64,000 bases of DNA, taken from Molanna angustata (taxonomy: Eukaryota; Arthropoda; Insecta; Trichoptera; Molannidae). The stretch is from the NCBI GenBank assembly GCA_963576475.1, contig OY754978.1, forward strand, positions 1,165,364 to 1,229,363, written 5' to 3'. The notes beneath the pieces were generated by a model that did not search any database, was not told the origin of the DNA, and saw nothing but the letters and a program-made list of their open reading frames with translations. The stretch's first letter is position 1, and every line of letters begins with the position of its first letter. Positions 22,937-36,100 of the stretch are shown piece by piece. Position numbers and translations under genes: made by a program.

Positions 22937-23296
22937 ACGTGACTCCCTGACCTGACGGGGTATCCAATATAAGACATTCAAGTGTTGCGCTCTCTCTCTC
23001 ACACTCTGATGTAAATATGTAATGTAAAATTATCGTCATATCAAAAGACTAAGATTCTTCGATTCCTCTTTCAAGTTTATTAGAACTATAATCTATTAGT
23101 TCTTTTTATTCCTTACAAAGAGGATTCTATATTCTGGTTGTTTGAAGAATGTATGGCATTATAAAGTTGTCTTGACTTCTCTCCGTGTATATTCTATATC
23201 TAAGCTTTAATGTGGTTAACATAGAAAAAACCTCATAAATCTACGCAGGCTGCTGATGGAAGATATTTTATTGATTGGTTGGATATTTTATAGTAA
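22937..23296. other. NEURL2 3' flank / 3' UTR
   Basis: Unique-looking sequence follows the NEURL2 stop. No canonical AATAAA stands out in the first 300 bases and no other feature is seen. Confidence 0.4.
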
Positions 23297-23475
23297 GGGC
23301 ACTCGCAGACTACCGACTTTTTAATCGGCCAATAGCTTGGTGGATCTCTTAATCAGTATAAAGATGTATACAAGTGCGCATATACAGCAATTCGGTGTCG
23401 GCCGATCTGACATACAAATTAGCAAACACTCCAATCCGATCAAACTATGGGCTGATTAAAAAGTCTGTTGTGCCA
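23297..23475. mobile_element. PIF/Harbinger-like MITE, 179 bp
   Basis: The ends are GGGCACTCGCAGACTACCGA and the related inverted end AAAAAGTCTGTTGTGCCA, flanked by TAA at 23294-23296 and 23476-23478. TAA is the PIF/Harbinger target duplication. The interior has AATCGGCC and GGCCGATC, motifs also repeated in the larger element at 25364. Confidence 0.7.
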
Positions 23476-23676
23476 TAATTATACAAACATATATTAAAAC
23501 TTTAAGCAAATTCTTTATTTTAAATTTATTTTCAGAACGTTTTTAAACTTCTGTTTATCTTCAGTGACAAATTATCACTGACTTAGACAAACACTGTTTA
23601 TCTATAAAAGTAAAAAAGTAGTGTTTTTGTTATTTTTTTTTTTTAATGAAAAAAAAATTTTAATTGAAATTATTAA

Positions 23677-24345
23677 GAGGGTGACTGCTGCCAACGTACC
23701 TATTTTTTCAATTTGATATACCATCATCATTACTAAACAAATCATTTTGAAAAAAATAACCTGGTTAGTTTGGATATTAATAAAGAGAAATATACCTTAA
23801 CTTTTTGATTATGTTCTGTATATATTCTTGTAGGAAAATAATAAGCATACCCCGATTTTAGACATTTATCTTAAATTTCTAAAAAAAGATAAGGTATAGA
23901 GCAATTTTTTTTTTTATAAATTAAAGAAGAACAAAATACCTGGAAAAATATGATATGACGTTGCATTAATGCATCAGGTCAAAAAACTTTTATTACGCAA
24001 TGGCGCTGAATGGAAAATAAATGTTTTTTAGGTTTATTTACTAAATCTGAAGCATTAATGCAACGTCACATCATATTTTTCTAGATATTTTTGTCTTCTT
24101 TAATTTAAAAAAAAATATATTACTCTACGCCTTATAGTTTATTAAAAATATATGATAAACGTTGAAAATCGGGGTATGCCATTATTTTTCTACAAGAATT
24201 TATACAGAACATTATCAAAAAGTTAAGGTATATTTTTGTTTATTAATACCCAAACTATCTAAATTATTTTTTTCAAAACGATTTGATAAGAAATAATGAT
24301 GGTATATCAAATTAAAAAATAGGTACGTTGGCAGCAGTCCCCCCC
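23677..24345. mobile_element. piggyBac-like foldback MITE, copy 1 (about 670 bp)
   Basis: It is flanked by TTAA at 23673-23676 and 24346-24349. Arms of about 300 bp face each other. Outer ends contain GACTGCTGCCAACGTACC and the complement GGTACGTTGGCAGCAGTC; the centre contains GCATTAATGCAACGTCA. TTAA duplications and G-rich tips fit piggyBac-type elements. No transposase is visible. Further copies are at 40943-41788 and 47089-47683. Confidence 0.75.
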
Positions 24346-24349
24346 TTAA

Positions 24350-25360
24350 TAATGAAATCAAAATAACTTACAATATCTCTTCACATATGGTTTTGATATA
24401 ATTCTCTTTACTTTTAAGAATATCAGTATCTTGTGTTTATTGACAGTAATTGGATGTACATTTTTAGATGTAAGTATGATATATTATTTTCATACGATTT
24501 AATTTATTTTTATACAACTTAGTTTAAACCACACATATATGACCGGTTTCAAAGTGACAGCTTTTTCCTTAGTACCATATGGTTGAGTTTGGTCTACGAA
24601 TATTGATGAGTATGTCTTCATTCGAATATCTATGTAGATGTCTCCACAGCTTTTAATATCATTGTCATTTATGGTACTGTGAATTTCTTGTGTTTATTTG
24701 ATTCAGAAATATTAAATATATTTCCGAAGTATTTTAAAGTTCTATATTGTTATAGTGAGTCATTTTAATTTAATGTATTAATTGAACAAAGGCCATTCCT
24801 TCAATGAGAGTTAGGAATGTGTCCATTTGCATGTTTTTTTTTCATAGATAAGTGTATTCCTCAGGTCAAAAAAACAGAGTTGTTTTCTGATGTAACCTTT
24901 TTTATCCAGTTTCCTGTTGGTTCTAGTCATCAGAAATATGGAAATCTCTACTGTGCCAATCTTAAAAGCATTTAAATGTATGTGTGTGTGTGTGTGCTGT
25001 CATTGTAACGAACAATCATATTTGTATTTAGTTAAAGTTACATTCACTTAAGTCTTATCGCATTTTAAATACATTGTTTTCTTTTAGTACATTTGAATCT
25101 CACTTCAATTTTGAATAACGATGATAAATTCATTTTGATAAATCCCTGCCCTCATTTATTCTGTATATTTTAGCTTTCAGTAATTAATGGTTAGAATTTA
25201 TACAACCACTTACACTACGGCCATATTTATAAGTCATTGCTTAGCACACCAAAATATGTATATAGATTTTGTCATTGAGCAAGTTCTAAGTATGATTAAT
25301 AAATTCGGCCCTGAGCCATTGATCATAGTTAGCCTAAAAAACTGATGTATTCAGATGACC
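24350..25360. other. AT-rich spacer, no supported gene
   Basis: No open frame with splice or domain support is seen. A short TG microsatellite occurs at about 24980-24995. Confidence 0.5.
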
Positions 25361-25554
25361 TAAGGTAAGGCGCGCATGGAAGCTTAAATTCATTGGCCGA
25401 TTAATTTATCAGCCGATCGGTTCTAACGTGCATGGAAGCTTATAGAATCGTACGATTGGAAATAACACGGCAGTCAACATTCATATATTTAAAATACAAT
25501 ATGTATATTCATAAGTTTTAATGCCTATATTTTTTTTTTTTTTTATAAAAAATG

Positions 25555-25714
25555 AATATGTCCTTGTTAAACAAGTACATATACATCTTCCTACGTTCCC
25601 TAAAATAAGCATAAATGCTTGTGCTATAGGTGAACGAAATCGGTCGAGGCAGGATTCGAACTAGCGACCACTGGATTACTAATCCAATGCGCTAACCGCT
25701 CTGCCATCGACCCA
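25555..25714 (-). mobile_element. tRNA-derived SINE, family B (well preserved)
   Basis: The minus-strand head is GGGTCGATGGCAGAGCGGTT, then AGTTCGAATCCTGCC as B box. The body continues through AAGCATTTATGCTTATTTTA to a tail of about 15 A. It is nested in the Harbinger element. Confidence 0.9.
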
Positions 25715-25727
25715 TCTAATTAGAAAT

Positions 25728-25990
25728 ATGATTAGAAATATGGATTTTTTTGAAGTAGCATGTGTTTGTGCTCTTGTCCTCAAAATGCGTAAAAAGAAAC
25801 GTCAAAAAAATCACTGGGTTCATCCGCTAATAAGTGCTATATTACCGAAAGGACAATTTGTCCGATCCTACGAAGATTTAAGGTCACACCTTGAGGAGTT
25901 TTTTAAGTACACCAACCAGTTATTAAAATTTCGCTAATCTCCAACCACAATTTTTGCTTAATTTGGCGATCACTATATTTTTTTAACTTT
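25728..25990 (+). pseudogene. HARBI1-like transposase, N-terminal fragment
   Basis: The frame reads KKKRQKNHWVHPLISAILPK then FVRSYEDLRSHLEEFFKYT and stops after about 70 codons. K/R-rich, W-V-H-P-L and FxxLxxxLRxxxxxFFxYxRM-like motifs are typical of the start of PIF/Harbinger transposases. The catalytic DDE domain is missing, so this is a deletion derivative. Confidence 0.75.
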
Positions 25991-26335
25991 TAATCATACT
26001 ATGAAGGACGTGCTTCAACTAATGTAAGTAATTATTCGGAATCAATATTTATTTCATACATATTTTCTGATATTTCGTTTGACAACACTGACAACGTACT
26101 TCTCGATCTAATGCGCTTGGACGATTAAATTATCGGTGAGCAAGCGCCATGCACGCTCTCTCATACAACGGGATTGGTTACAAAAAATCGGCCGATCTCT
26201 TTGTGTCTCGTCACAGATTTTTAAATCGGCCGATTCTGTTAGCTTTCATGTGCGCTCTTACATGTAATTCGTATGTTGTAGTTCACCGGTAATTAATCGG
26301 CCGATGAAATTAGCTTCCATGCGCGCCTACCTTAA

Positions 26336-27840
26336 GAGTGTTCTTTTCTGCGACATTGTTATTTCAGCATGATTCATTTATTTGAAAGAGACGTTGACAT
26401 TTTTTTTCTACACCACAAATAAGACTTCTTTTGCTGCATTGATCAGTCCAGTTTTTGTACGCTATACATACAAAAACATCAAGAAAAAATCACAGTTTGC
26501 ACTATTTAGAATTTCCATAATAAAAATATAGGCTTGAAAATTGCGTACATCTAACTCTCCACTGCTGTAAATAATTATCGTAGTGATAATAATTGAATTG
26601 TGTCAACACTTGTCACGCAGTACATACTTCAAACAACCAGAGTGTTAAATGTTTATAAGTATATAACATGTTTTATGATGGAAGAAAATATGTAATTAGT
26701 ACATAAATTCATATATTTTTTCTGTGAAAAAATAAAAAAAAGGAAAGAGAATTGCTGTTACTAAAAAAAAAAATTTTTTTAATATTTTTGCTTTTGTAGC
26801 GGTATTCTTCCTGCCTTTGTCGGCTGTTTATATCTTGTGAATAAAATTTTAATATGTTGTATTGTGTATGTTGTAATGATTTGGTTAAAAAATGAAGATT
26901 TATATACCTACATATTTTTTGTAATGAAGTTGAATATTTATTGATTTACATCTTTTGTAATGTACGTATTCTCTGAGGATATTAGTGAAATTGTCTAATT
27001 TAATGATGGGCTTTGAAAAAATTCACCTTTCCATAGACAAAATTGGTTGTTTTATAAATCAATCTGTCATTGGTAACATTCTGAATTAAAAATACAAATT
27101 GAAATGATTAAAAAATGTATATACATCATACATACCTTCATGATTAAAATATTTACAAATATAAATTTTGCAACAATGAAATTTCATAGTCATTAATTTG
27201 TTTATTGAAGTCATGCATTTATATATTTTTATTAATCGATTTTTTTTAATTGTGTATTATATTTGAAATTATTTTTTTTATATTCCTTAAGTGATCAAAA
27301 AGTATACATAATTTTTATACGAGAACATTTTTATCTGCAAAATCGACAGTATGTGGGTATGTTGATTATTTAGAGAAATAAATTTATTTAAATATTAAAA
27401 GTCAAATCATAATAAATGCAAATATTGCCCCCAAGTCAAATTGAAAACATACAAAAAAAAATAGCGCTTGGCGATAACGAACAGCGTTTTCAATTTGACT
27501 CAGGGCCAATATGTATTGTTGCTAACTTAAAAAAATAAGATTCATCAATTTTATTGGAATAATCATTAAGATGACAATACCAACAGCTGCAAAACATAAT
27601 GAATGCATGCGTTGCTGCAGCTGACTAATTAATGAAACATTGAATCTTATGACGTGTGTGATCTTTAACGTCGAACGCACAAACAAAATCATACTTTCCG
27701 TGTCCAAGATCATCAACCTATGTATTGGTGTCCCTCCAGTAATTTGCAGTCATACATAATTGCTTGTGCTCCCCACTTGTGGGGATTATGCAAATTTTCT
27801 GTCTGATTTTTTTTTTGTTGAAATATTTATTTTGTTATAT
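26336..27840. other. AT-rich spacer, no supported gene
   Basis: Only short A/T-rich frames are present. No exon, tRNA or clear repeat boundary was recognised. Confidence 0.5.
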
Positions 27841-27842
27841 TT

Positions 27843-27990
27843 AATATTGCTTCTCGGGCAACTAACAGGTACTATGTCAAATAATAACTTAACACGCAAT
27901 TAACAAGTTGCCGCATTCTGGAGACAGGATATTAAACGTCTTACAGTTTAAGACTGAAAACTGAATTAAAAACTCTCGCCCGTGACTAAA
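27843..27990 (-). mobile_element. tRNA-derived SINE, family A, head-truncated
   Basis: The body and 3' end (TTGCCCGAGAAGC on the minus strand) are present, but the tRNA-like head is lost after GAGAGTTTTTAATTCAG. Confidence 0.75.
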
Positions 27991-28039
27991 TGATCACACA
28001 ATTTATATAAATTTTATAAAAAAATTGCATATATTTCAT

Positions 28040-28239
28040 CAGGCGACTGTGGTATAGTGGTGAGCAGTTTGGCTTCGGTGCCAGCGTCCTGAGATCAATT
28101 CCCAATGAAGGAGAAATTGATACAATTCATTTCTCATGCAAATCTTGCTTGTAAGGGTGACAAGCCCGATCAAGCAGTGGAATCAAAATCCTCATAATAA
28201 CCCATATCATGGATATAATTATCTTATGGAGTTCTATAA
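28040..28239 (+). mobile_element. tRNA-derived SINE, family D, ending in the TATGGAGTTCTATAA box
   Basis: The head is GACTGTGGTATAGTGGTGAG and GAGATCAATTCCCAATG (A and B box positions). The body runs through CATTTCTCATGCAAATCTTG, CAAGCCCGATCAAGCAGTGG and CCCATATCATGGATATAATT. It ends in TATGGAGTTCTATAA, the box shared with the hairpin retroposons. Tail pieces of this SINE recur at 29935-30010 and 36565-36735. Confidence 0.75.
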
Positions 28240-28254
28240 TACCATACCATACCA

Positions 28255-28590
28255 TCACGCCATTTCCCTATTTGGGGTAGGCAGAGAGAACCGAACGACA
28301 GACTCCTCTCTCTTGACATACATTCCTCGCTTCATTCACGTCCATACATCGTCTCATACACGCTCTTCTATTATTCTTACTTCTAACATCTCCATCTTTC
28401 AAAATCCCATTTATGTGATCGTGCCAACTCTTTCTTGGCCGACCTCTACTTTTCATTCCTCTTTTATCAGCCTTGTATACTTTTTTTGTCAGACGGTTAT
28501 CACTCATTCTTTCTATGTGGCCGAACCACCTTAGGGCATTTATTTTCATCTTACTTACAATATTTCTTTCAATCATACATTATAGAACTC
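28255..28590 (-). mobile_element. RTE-like LINE C-terminal fragment
   Basis: The minus strand reads LRWFGHIERMSDNRL and GRPRKSWHDHINGILKDGDV, close to the 14936 copy. It separates the SINE D tail from an inverted SINE-like tail (GAACTCCACCGTTCAGACTT at about 28583), so it probably inserted into an older inverted pair. Confidence 0.85.
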
Positions 28591-28830
28591 CACCGTTCAG
28601 ACTTGCCCCCCTGGACTATAAACACTGGTAGTGGAAGAAATTACTAGCATGCAAGGAAGGATGCAAGGAAGTGTTTATTATCATATGTGCAACAATATTT
28701 TTTTTTCAGTTCAGTCACATTTGCATGTTTTGATTATTATTTTTTAATAATGTACTAACCAACAAACTGTACAGATAGTTGGTTCGGAACAGACTGTTTC
28801 ATGTTTTGAACATATTACAGTCCTAATATA

Positions 28831-29244
28831 TCATAGGCATCTTCTTTTGGAGAACAAAACCATACATACATACATACCATCACGCCATATCTTTCTATCC
28901 TGGCACACATTTTTCGCCTCGACAACATTCATGCATCGTCTCATACATGTTCGTCTATTGTACACGCTTCTAACATTTCCGTCTTTCAGAATATCGTTCA
29001 CATGGTCGTGCCATCCCTTTATTGGGCGGCCCCGGCCTCTCAATCCAATCCTATCCGCATTGTATATTTTCTTCATCAGTCGTTCCTCATTCATTCTACC
29101 CATGTGGCCAAACCATCTCAGTGTGTTCACTTTCATTCTATTAATGATATCTTTCTTCATCTTACATTCTTTCCTTATGTTCTCATTTCTTATCCTGCCA
29201 TACATTGTTCTATTGCAGATAACCATCACTTTGCATAAATACAT
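28831..29244 (-). mobile_element. RTE-like LINE C-terminal fragment
   Basis: The minus strand reads NENIRKECKMKKDI, LRWFGHMGRMNEERL and GRGRPIKGWHDHVNDILKD. It is the third copy of this LINE family and lies 240 bp from the second. Confidence 0.85.
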
Positions 29245-29249
29245 TTTGA

Positions 29250-29930
29250 ATCTGATTTAGCAATAGGGCATACAATATTTCCCACTTCAAAACTATGATA
29301 AGTTTTGACATTGGCTTATTCAAATGTTCGTATATAATTTATCCTTATCACAGTGGCAGCAAAATGATCAACTCTATTTCAAAAATTATTTATAGAATAT
29401 TATTTAATTTAATTTTTCATTTAATGCATTCCTCAATATATATATATTTATTATTTGTGATATCTTTATTTTACTAAAATGATTGTAATAAATTGTGTTT
29501 GTATAAAAAATGATTGTAATTATGTATAATACAATAATCTCAATAACTGTAATGCAAGTCGACATGTTGTTTTTAGGACTTGTGTTCCCACCCCCCCAAC
29601 TCCTTCCTACATATCCCCCTGCTACCTTTCACTTCTCTTTCCTAATATGAAATGTAAAAAAGAAATATTTATGTTAAAAATAAAACTTGTGTAATTGTTT
29701 TTATTATTTTTCAAAATAAATAATATTCTTATTAAGGAGTGCATTTTTATTGAAAACACAATAGTTATGTAGTTGTGGGGACTCTCAATACACTGCAGTT
29801 AAATATTTTCAACTTCCTTAACATTGGTGCATTTTAACAAAATTTTAACTATACTTCTAGAAGATTAATTTGTATAAAACACATTATTTGTTGAAATTAA
29901 GTCAAACTAATTTTCATAATTAACCTGGGG
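29250..29930. other. AT-rich spacer between LINE tail and sAC 3' end
   Basis: No exon or recognisable repeat is seen apart from short C-rich and A-rich tracts. Confidence 0.4.
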
Positions 29931-29934
29931 GGCA

Positions 29935-30010
29935 AGTCTGGTCAACAAGCGGAGTCAAAACCATTAATGTTTACCCATATCATCTTATGGAGTTCTATAA
30001 AATCTTAAGA
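29935..30010 (+). repeat. SINE D tail fragment with TATGGAGTTCTATAA box
   Basis: CAAGTCTGGTCAACAAGCGG and TACCCATATCATCTTATGG lead into AGTTCTATAAAATCTTAAG, matching the 3' part of the SINE at 28040 without its tRNA head. Confidence 0.65.
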
Positions 30011-30070
30011 AAAAAACTTTAAGTAGATAATTTTATTTGTTATAAAAGTTTTACACATATAACTTAATAA

Positions 30071-30076
30071 TTTATT
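30071..30076 (-). promoter_or_regulatory. Poly(A) signal for the soluble adenylyl cyclase gene
   Basis: AATAAA on the minus strand lies 53 bases past the TAA stop (30129-30131), a typical short 3' UTR arrangement. Confidence 0.6.
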
Positions 30077-30128
30077 TCTCAAACTTTTTTTAATAATTTT
30101 ACTAAAAGTGCATATATAATTAATGTAA

Positions 30129-33100
30129 TTAGAATCTATAAGTTGGTGTAGGATACGTGTATGGTATAACAGGATCCATTACAGTTGTTTGTTCCGTTAG
30201 CATAATTTCGTTACCCGGCTGCGCATGTGTCACCCAATAGTTTCTTTCTTCGATTTCCATTTCGCCAAACCATGCCTGAAAAAAAAACAATCATTAATAA
30301 AATATAAATTAAATAATCATTAATAAAAAAATACATCTTTAAAATAAAATTATATGAAAGACGTCTTTAGGGAGAAATATGGGAGCCATGGCAACCCTTG
30401 AAGAATAAATAGTATGGAGATACCCATATATGAAAATTTACTAGTAAGGTGCTTAGTTAATTTATTCTTCATGCAAAGTTAGTCACAAAGCACAGTACTG
30501 ACACTACAAAGGCAAGAAAAAAACTTGTTTTTATCATCTGTAAATAGTGGATGATACAATGCTTGTTTATTATTTTTGACAAAAAGAACAGTGTTATGAT
30601 TCCTGAAAAATGTATTTAATAATAAGTATATATTCACAGACATATTTCAAGTATCGATTGTCAAACAATTCAGTGTGGACAACTTGGAGTATAAAAATAC
30701 AGATAAGCAACATAAATAGTGTCCTGCCGCGAACAATGAAAGACTATATAACAAACCAGGTTTATCAGTGATGACACAAAGATGGATTAAGACAAAATTA
30801 TGTTATAAAAATGATGTAATTTTCATATATATATCTATCTATTTGTTACTTTTTGTTGTTTTAAAATATGTTTGGTGTACCCCCTATTATACCCCCTACT
30901 GACGGACTGGAATAAAAAACTTTATTACTCTTCTTCGTCTTCTCCTCGGCATTGTTATTACCACATGGTAGTGAGGTCTGTCTTTTTAATCTTTCACTGC
31001 CACTTTGCGGTGTGACATCGCTGTGCATCTTCCGGTGTGACATCGCTGTCCCTCGTGTCTTTCCTGACCACGTCACCTGCGCTTAGGTCCACATCGGGGC
31101 CTCCCGCCAGGGACACTGAGAGGTTGTGCCAACATACTCCGATGGCCTTCTGCTCACATGTCCTACCATCGCAGCCTGCTTTCCTGAATTTCATCAGAGA
31201 TGTCACGAACACCTAGATTCCCACGAATGTAGGAGTTTTGGATTCTGTCATGCTTTGTGACATTATACATCCATCTCAGCATTTTATTTTAAGCTGTCTG
31301 TACAGTACGGACATGCCTTAAGGAGGTATTAGTATTATTAAATGCTCTTGGGAATCTTCCTGAATATTATTTAGATACTCTTCATAATTGAGTAGGTATA
31401 AATACTTAGTTATTACACTTAAAAATTTATTATTAAGAGAAGAATATAGAAATACAAACCCTTTCTGTGTGATTAAACCAATCTATCATGAGGTAATTTT
31501 TCAATTCTTTAGCCATGGCTAGTCCAGTTTTTAAATATTTTTTTACCTTGTTATCATTGTGCATTATGAAACGGTAATACGCCTTTAATAATTTTATCCT
31601 AAAATATTAAAATAATCACAAAGATATATATTTTAAAGTAATAATGCAATTGTAAAGCTGATTTGGGTCCATTATACAATTCTGAAGAAGCGCACTACGT
31701 AGCGTTGGGGAGGGTTTGCAATTTGCTCAAGAAAATATTAATTCAGCTTATAAATGTGGGACAGTTTTGTCCTATAAGCCGAATGATGAGCTCATATAAT
31801 AGTTTGTCAAGGGTTGTATCGGATCTTGATGTGTTTCATAATCCGGTGTCCACTTTCAAACGTTTGATTCGAGGAAATCTAGTGATAGGGACACCCTGAT
31901 GTTGTGTGGCTCTGTGGGTGTTGATTTGTATTGTGCATTTCTCCCCACTTTTGTATTTTGTATTAGGATAATTTGGTATCTTGATTGTATGTTTTGTTTT
32001 TATTTAGTTTTTATAGTTTTAAAAATAAAAAAATACTAACACGTGTATAGTACGACATATAAACCAGCAAATTCGACAACATATTAACTTATAAGTCTTA
32101 CTAAAAATATTCTAGTTAGACGGGCATGTTGCCGAGTTCGCGATTTTGTCCGCGACGTTATTTATTGACTGTCGTTACATTGCACTCGCGTATGCACCTG
32201 CCAATACAGTGACATTCTGCCGTGTCGGAGTGTCATTGTATTGGTAGATTCAGACGTTGCGTCTGAATCGTTGTGACAATTTAATGTAATGACAATGACG
32301 TTCATATTTCATAGAAACTGATCTATGATAAATTGCTTATTTTTATCCTTTAAAATATGCTGGGTAAAATCTATTTGTTTTTTTTTGTCTCGGTTCAATT
32401 GTTCCTTCTTTTTTTATGTTTTATTTTATTAGTTCAACATTTGTTTTCTTTCTGTTTTCCTACATATATGTATATGTGTATTTTAAACTTTTCTTTTAAC
32501 TGTGCAAAGTAATGTCTTTTTTATAATGAATGGTCAGGAGACGTTGATTGTACCTACCTAACTATGCACAATAGCCATGCAGGAGATACCTGTTATTGGA
32601 GCACTGGAGATTCTATTTTTTGTTTCATGTTTTTTTTTGTTTGTGTTGTTCAGTGTTCTGTTGGTGTCTCTGTATATTAAATAAATAAATAAATAAAAAG
32701 ACCCGGGTTGTAAGAAGGTGGAAACACAGAATTCAGAAGATTGTTCCACAGTCGGGCTGCTGTGTTAGTAAAATAGTTGAAGAAGTGACTGGTTCTTGTA
32801 TATTGAAGGTTTACTGTGAACGGTTAAGAGGGACCAAGGATGCAAGTTCTTCTGAGCATCTCCCGTGGTAGTATCTATAGAATATTCCTTGGAATCTTAA
32901 AGAAAAGTCTACAAAACATATATCCTTCCAATGACAAGATATGGATTAGAAACCATACCACTTGCAGCAGATTGTCCAAAAATTAAAATGTTCACAGCCA
33001 TCCATGGAAAGAAACATGTCTTTGGAGATAAATTAAGAAATGAAGACACTTAACAAAAGTCACGGATATCATATGTTATGTTGCAAAACTAAAGTGGAAA

Positions 33101-36100
33101 TGAGCAGGACATGCGGTGAGACAGCCTTGAGAGATGATCACTTAATATCCTCAAATGGTGACTTGGGATATGAAAATAAACATGAGGAGAGGAGACCACA
33201 GAAAAACGGGCAGATTATATAATCCCAATAGCGGGACGAATATGAATACTGAGAGCACAAGATGGAGATAACCAGAGAAACTTGGAAGAATCCAGTAGAG
33301 GAGAGATGGAAGTAGAAGATATAAAAGAGAAAGGCAATCGTTGTTTAACTGGATTCATGAATCCAGGCCCACGAGCACAGGCAACCAGAGTAACAGCCAG
33401 AATAGGCGAGCCACACGGGCTTGCGACCATGTACATGAGATTAAGGGGCCCCTTTATGACTCAAGTCACGCTCACCACTTACCCACCGATCTCCGACTGA
33501 TACTCCACTCCCCTGCGCAACCAAATCCAATAGGATGTGGATAATGCTGCTTTTATCACCCTATCCAAAAGTTATTTTATTTTATCTAGTTCTTGCTATT
33601 ACATATAGTGTATTCCACATAATAACTCTTTTTGTGTGTTTGTGTTGGTAATCTTGCATATTTGATAATCTAGCGAATTTTGTTCTACAAAGCTGCTAAC
33701 ATTTTAAATATTTTGTTGCTCTTGGTTATAAGTAAATTAAAAATTCATTTTATTGTTTTTGAGGGTATGTCAACATGAAACAAGTTTTATTATTCTTATT
33801 TTCTGACGATGTGTTGTCACATCTAGCAAAGATTAGTTTCTTCCATCTAACACTAATAAATCTTACCAATGTTAAGATAAAAAAAGGCAACTGATGTTGC
33901 TTCACTGAAATACAATTTTCAACAGATAAAATATTGTAATACCTATATGTATTGGTAATCACAAGTATCCCAATGATTGTAATAAATGATGATGCAAGTT
34001 GATTGGTTCTCATCTTACCTTGGGTGAAAGATGATATTTTGCTTGTACATTTTCTTCATTTTGATATTGAGTTCCCTCAGATCACTTAGTATCTTTCTGT
34101 ATCCGACAAAATTTTTATTGTCCGTCTCCCATACAAGCAACAGAAGAAGACCCTCCAAATATCTCATTCCAGTCAGAAGATTGATGTTGCATCCGTAGAA
34201 ATGGTCCAAGAAACCTTTGGATTTCTCCAACCACTGCACCATGTAATCCCATTCTTTAGTTCTGAGACATCTGAAATATTTACAGAATTACATGTAGAAG
34301 CATATTTCCATATATCCCTACCTCACCGATGTATTCGGGAACTGTCACTTGTTGCAATAACTTTGGATGACAATAAAAGTGACAAGTTCAGTGCAATAGA
34401 TAATAAAGAAAATAGACATAGCCCAAAAAGCTATTATAAAAGTTATACTTAAGGTACCTATTCGAACGAATACTGAAGAGATTTTTACTAAATTCAAAGT
34501 TCCAACAATTACAAAAATATATGCAAAAAATCTGCTAATATACAAGCTAAAAAGAGAAGATCAATATACTAGCTCACAACAATATAAACACACTAGATTA
34601 AGTACAACAAATACCTTAAATATACCATATATTAAAACAACTTTTGGACAACGTAGTGTACGATATTTTTCAACAAAACTTTTCAATAGTTTACCAACAA
34701 ATATTAAAAACATCAGTAATGCAAAAGAATTTAAAAAACTATCACTAAGATGGGTTTATGAAATAGATGAAAAAATCCTTAAGGAAATAATTCTTCCAAA
34801 TAAAATGTAAATGCACTATTACAAACAACAGAATAGACAATTGAAAAAAAGTGAAACAAATAATTTATTTCCACAATTTTTGGTTGTGTGTGCATGACTC
34901 AATATGAAATATTGTATTTAGAAGGAAAGATGCATACGTTTGAATGCGTAGCGTATGTATGTACATGTACTTATATAATATGTAAATGTATCTATAAATA
35001 AACAACGTAATAGACAATAACATAAAACTAGCTCAGCTTAGCACAGGCTATGCCTAGTGAGGGGGCTAGTAACAAAGATACAAACAAAAAGATATGGCTT
35101 CAACTATGTAAGCACCAGTGAAGTGGTAAATTGATATTTATTGAAATGAGATAACTTATATTTACATTGTATGTTAACTATGTATGAATAAGCTTATATT
35201 ATCTTAAGATATTTTGTATCTCATATATACTGTATATTTTTGGATAGAAATAAATAAAAAATAAATAATAAATAAAATACAACCGAGTGCAAGAATTTAT
35301 GTTTAGTTTAGTAGGGAATGTATATATTCTTGCTACAAGAACATATTCATACTTTAAAAAAATAAAGACCGCGGCGTGTGGATATATTATATTTATTTTT
35401 AGGAAGCCAATGTGGGATATGTGTAATAAAGGATGTGGGGATATGTGTAATAAAGAATGTATGTGGGCGTAATAAAAGATCTCTTTCTGAGTGAAAATAT
35501 TATCTTAGAACAAACGTTGAATATTGAATATTGTTTATGACTTACCTTACCCACAAGTTAATGATAAAATGATAAGCGACATCGGGATGTTTTCCTTGAA
35601 AAATATCTTCTCCAAACTCCGTGTAGAAAGAATAATAAACATCGTAAGGTTCCGTCATATATCCCGAATCTAGAAACAAGTCTAAGGTCTTGGCATAGTA
35701 AGATGTTTTACCTAAAAATATATAAAAATTTTATATTTACTTTGTTATATATCGTCGCATAAGGTCTAACACGATGTAAGTCAATATCGGCAACTTTACA
35801 GTAGAGCAAAAGAACTTTATAAAATTCTTATTAAGTATATGACATTTAAATATATTTTCTTTTGGAAATAATGAAAAAAAAAAAAACATCTCAATTATGC
35901 GGCATTGTGTTTTTTAATTTTTCATAATTATGTAATATTATAAGAATTTTAGAAAGTTTTTGCTCTACTGTAAAATTGTCGATATTGACTTACGTGGTGA
36001 TACACCTTATGCGACGATATGAGAGTTTCTATGCAATGCAATGTTTTTATTTAATAATTATAAAAATTAGGTATTGTTACTGTAAATATCTTGATCGTGT

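Larger units (their letters stand above)
25364..26332 (+). mobile_element. PIF/Harbinger element, internally degraded, about 970 bp
   Basis: TIRs are GGTAAGGCGCGCATGGAAGC on the left and the inverted GCTTCCATGCGCGCCTACC on the right, with TAA on both sides (25361-25363 and 26333-26335). The subterminal regions are full of AATCGGCCGAT-like palindromes, possible transposase-binding sites. The interior holds a HARBI1-like N-terminal coding fragment and a SINE that inserted later. Confidence 0.85.

Noticed and set aside
25640..25714. tRNA gene on the minus strand
   Set aside because: The sequence recurs with an identical downstream body at 38397, so it is a SINE head.
35546..35551. Alternative donor 5 bp upstream (TGG|GTAAGG) for the sAC exon
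   Set aside because: It puts the next exon out of frame, with an immediate stop; AG|GTAAGT is both canonical and in frame.
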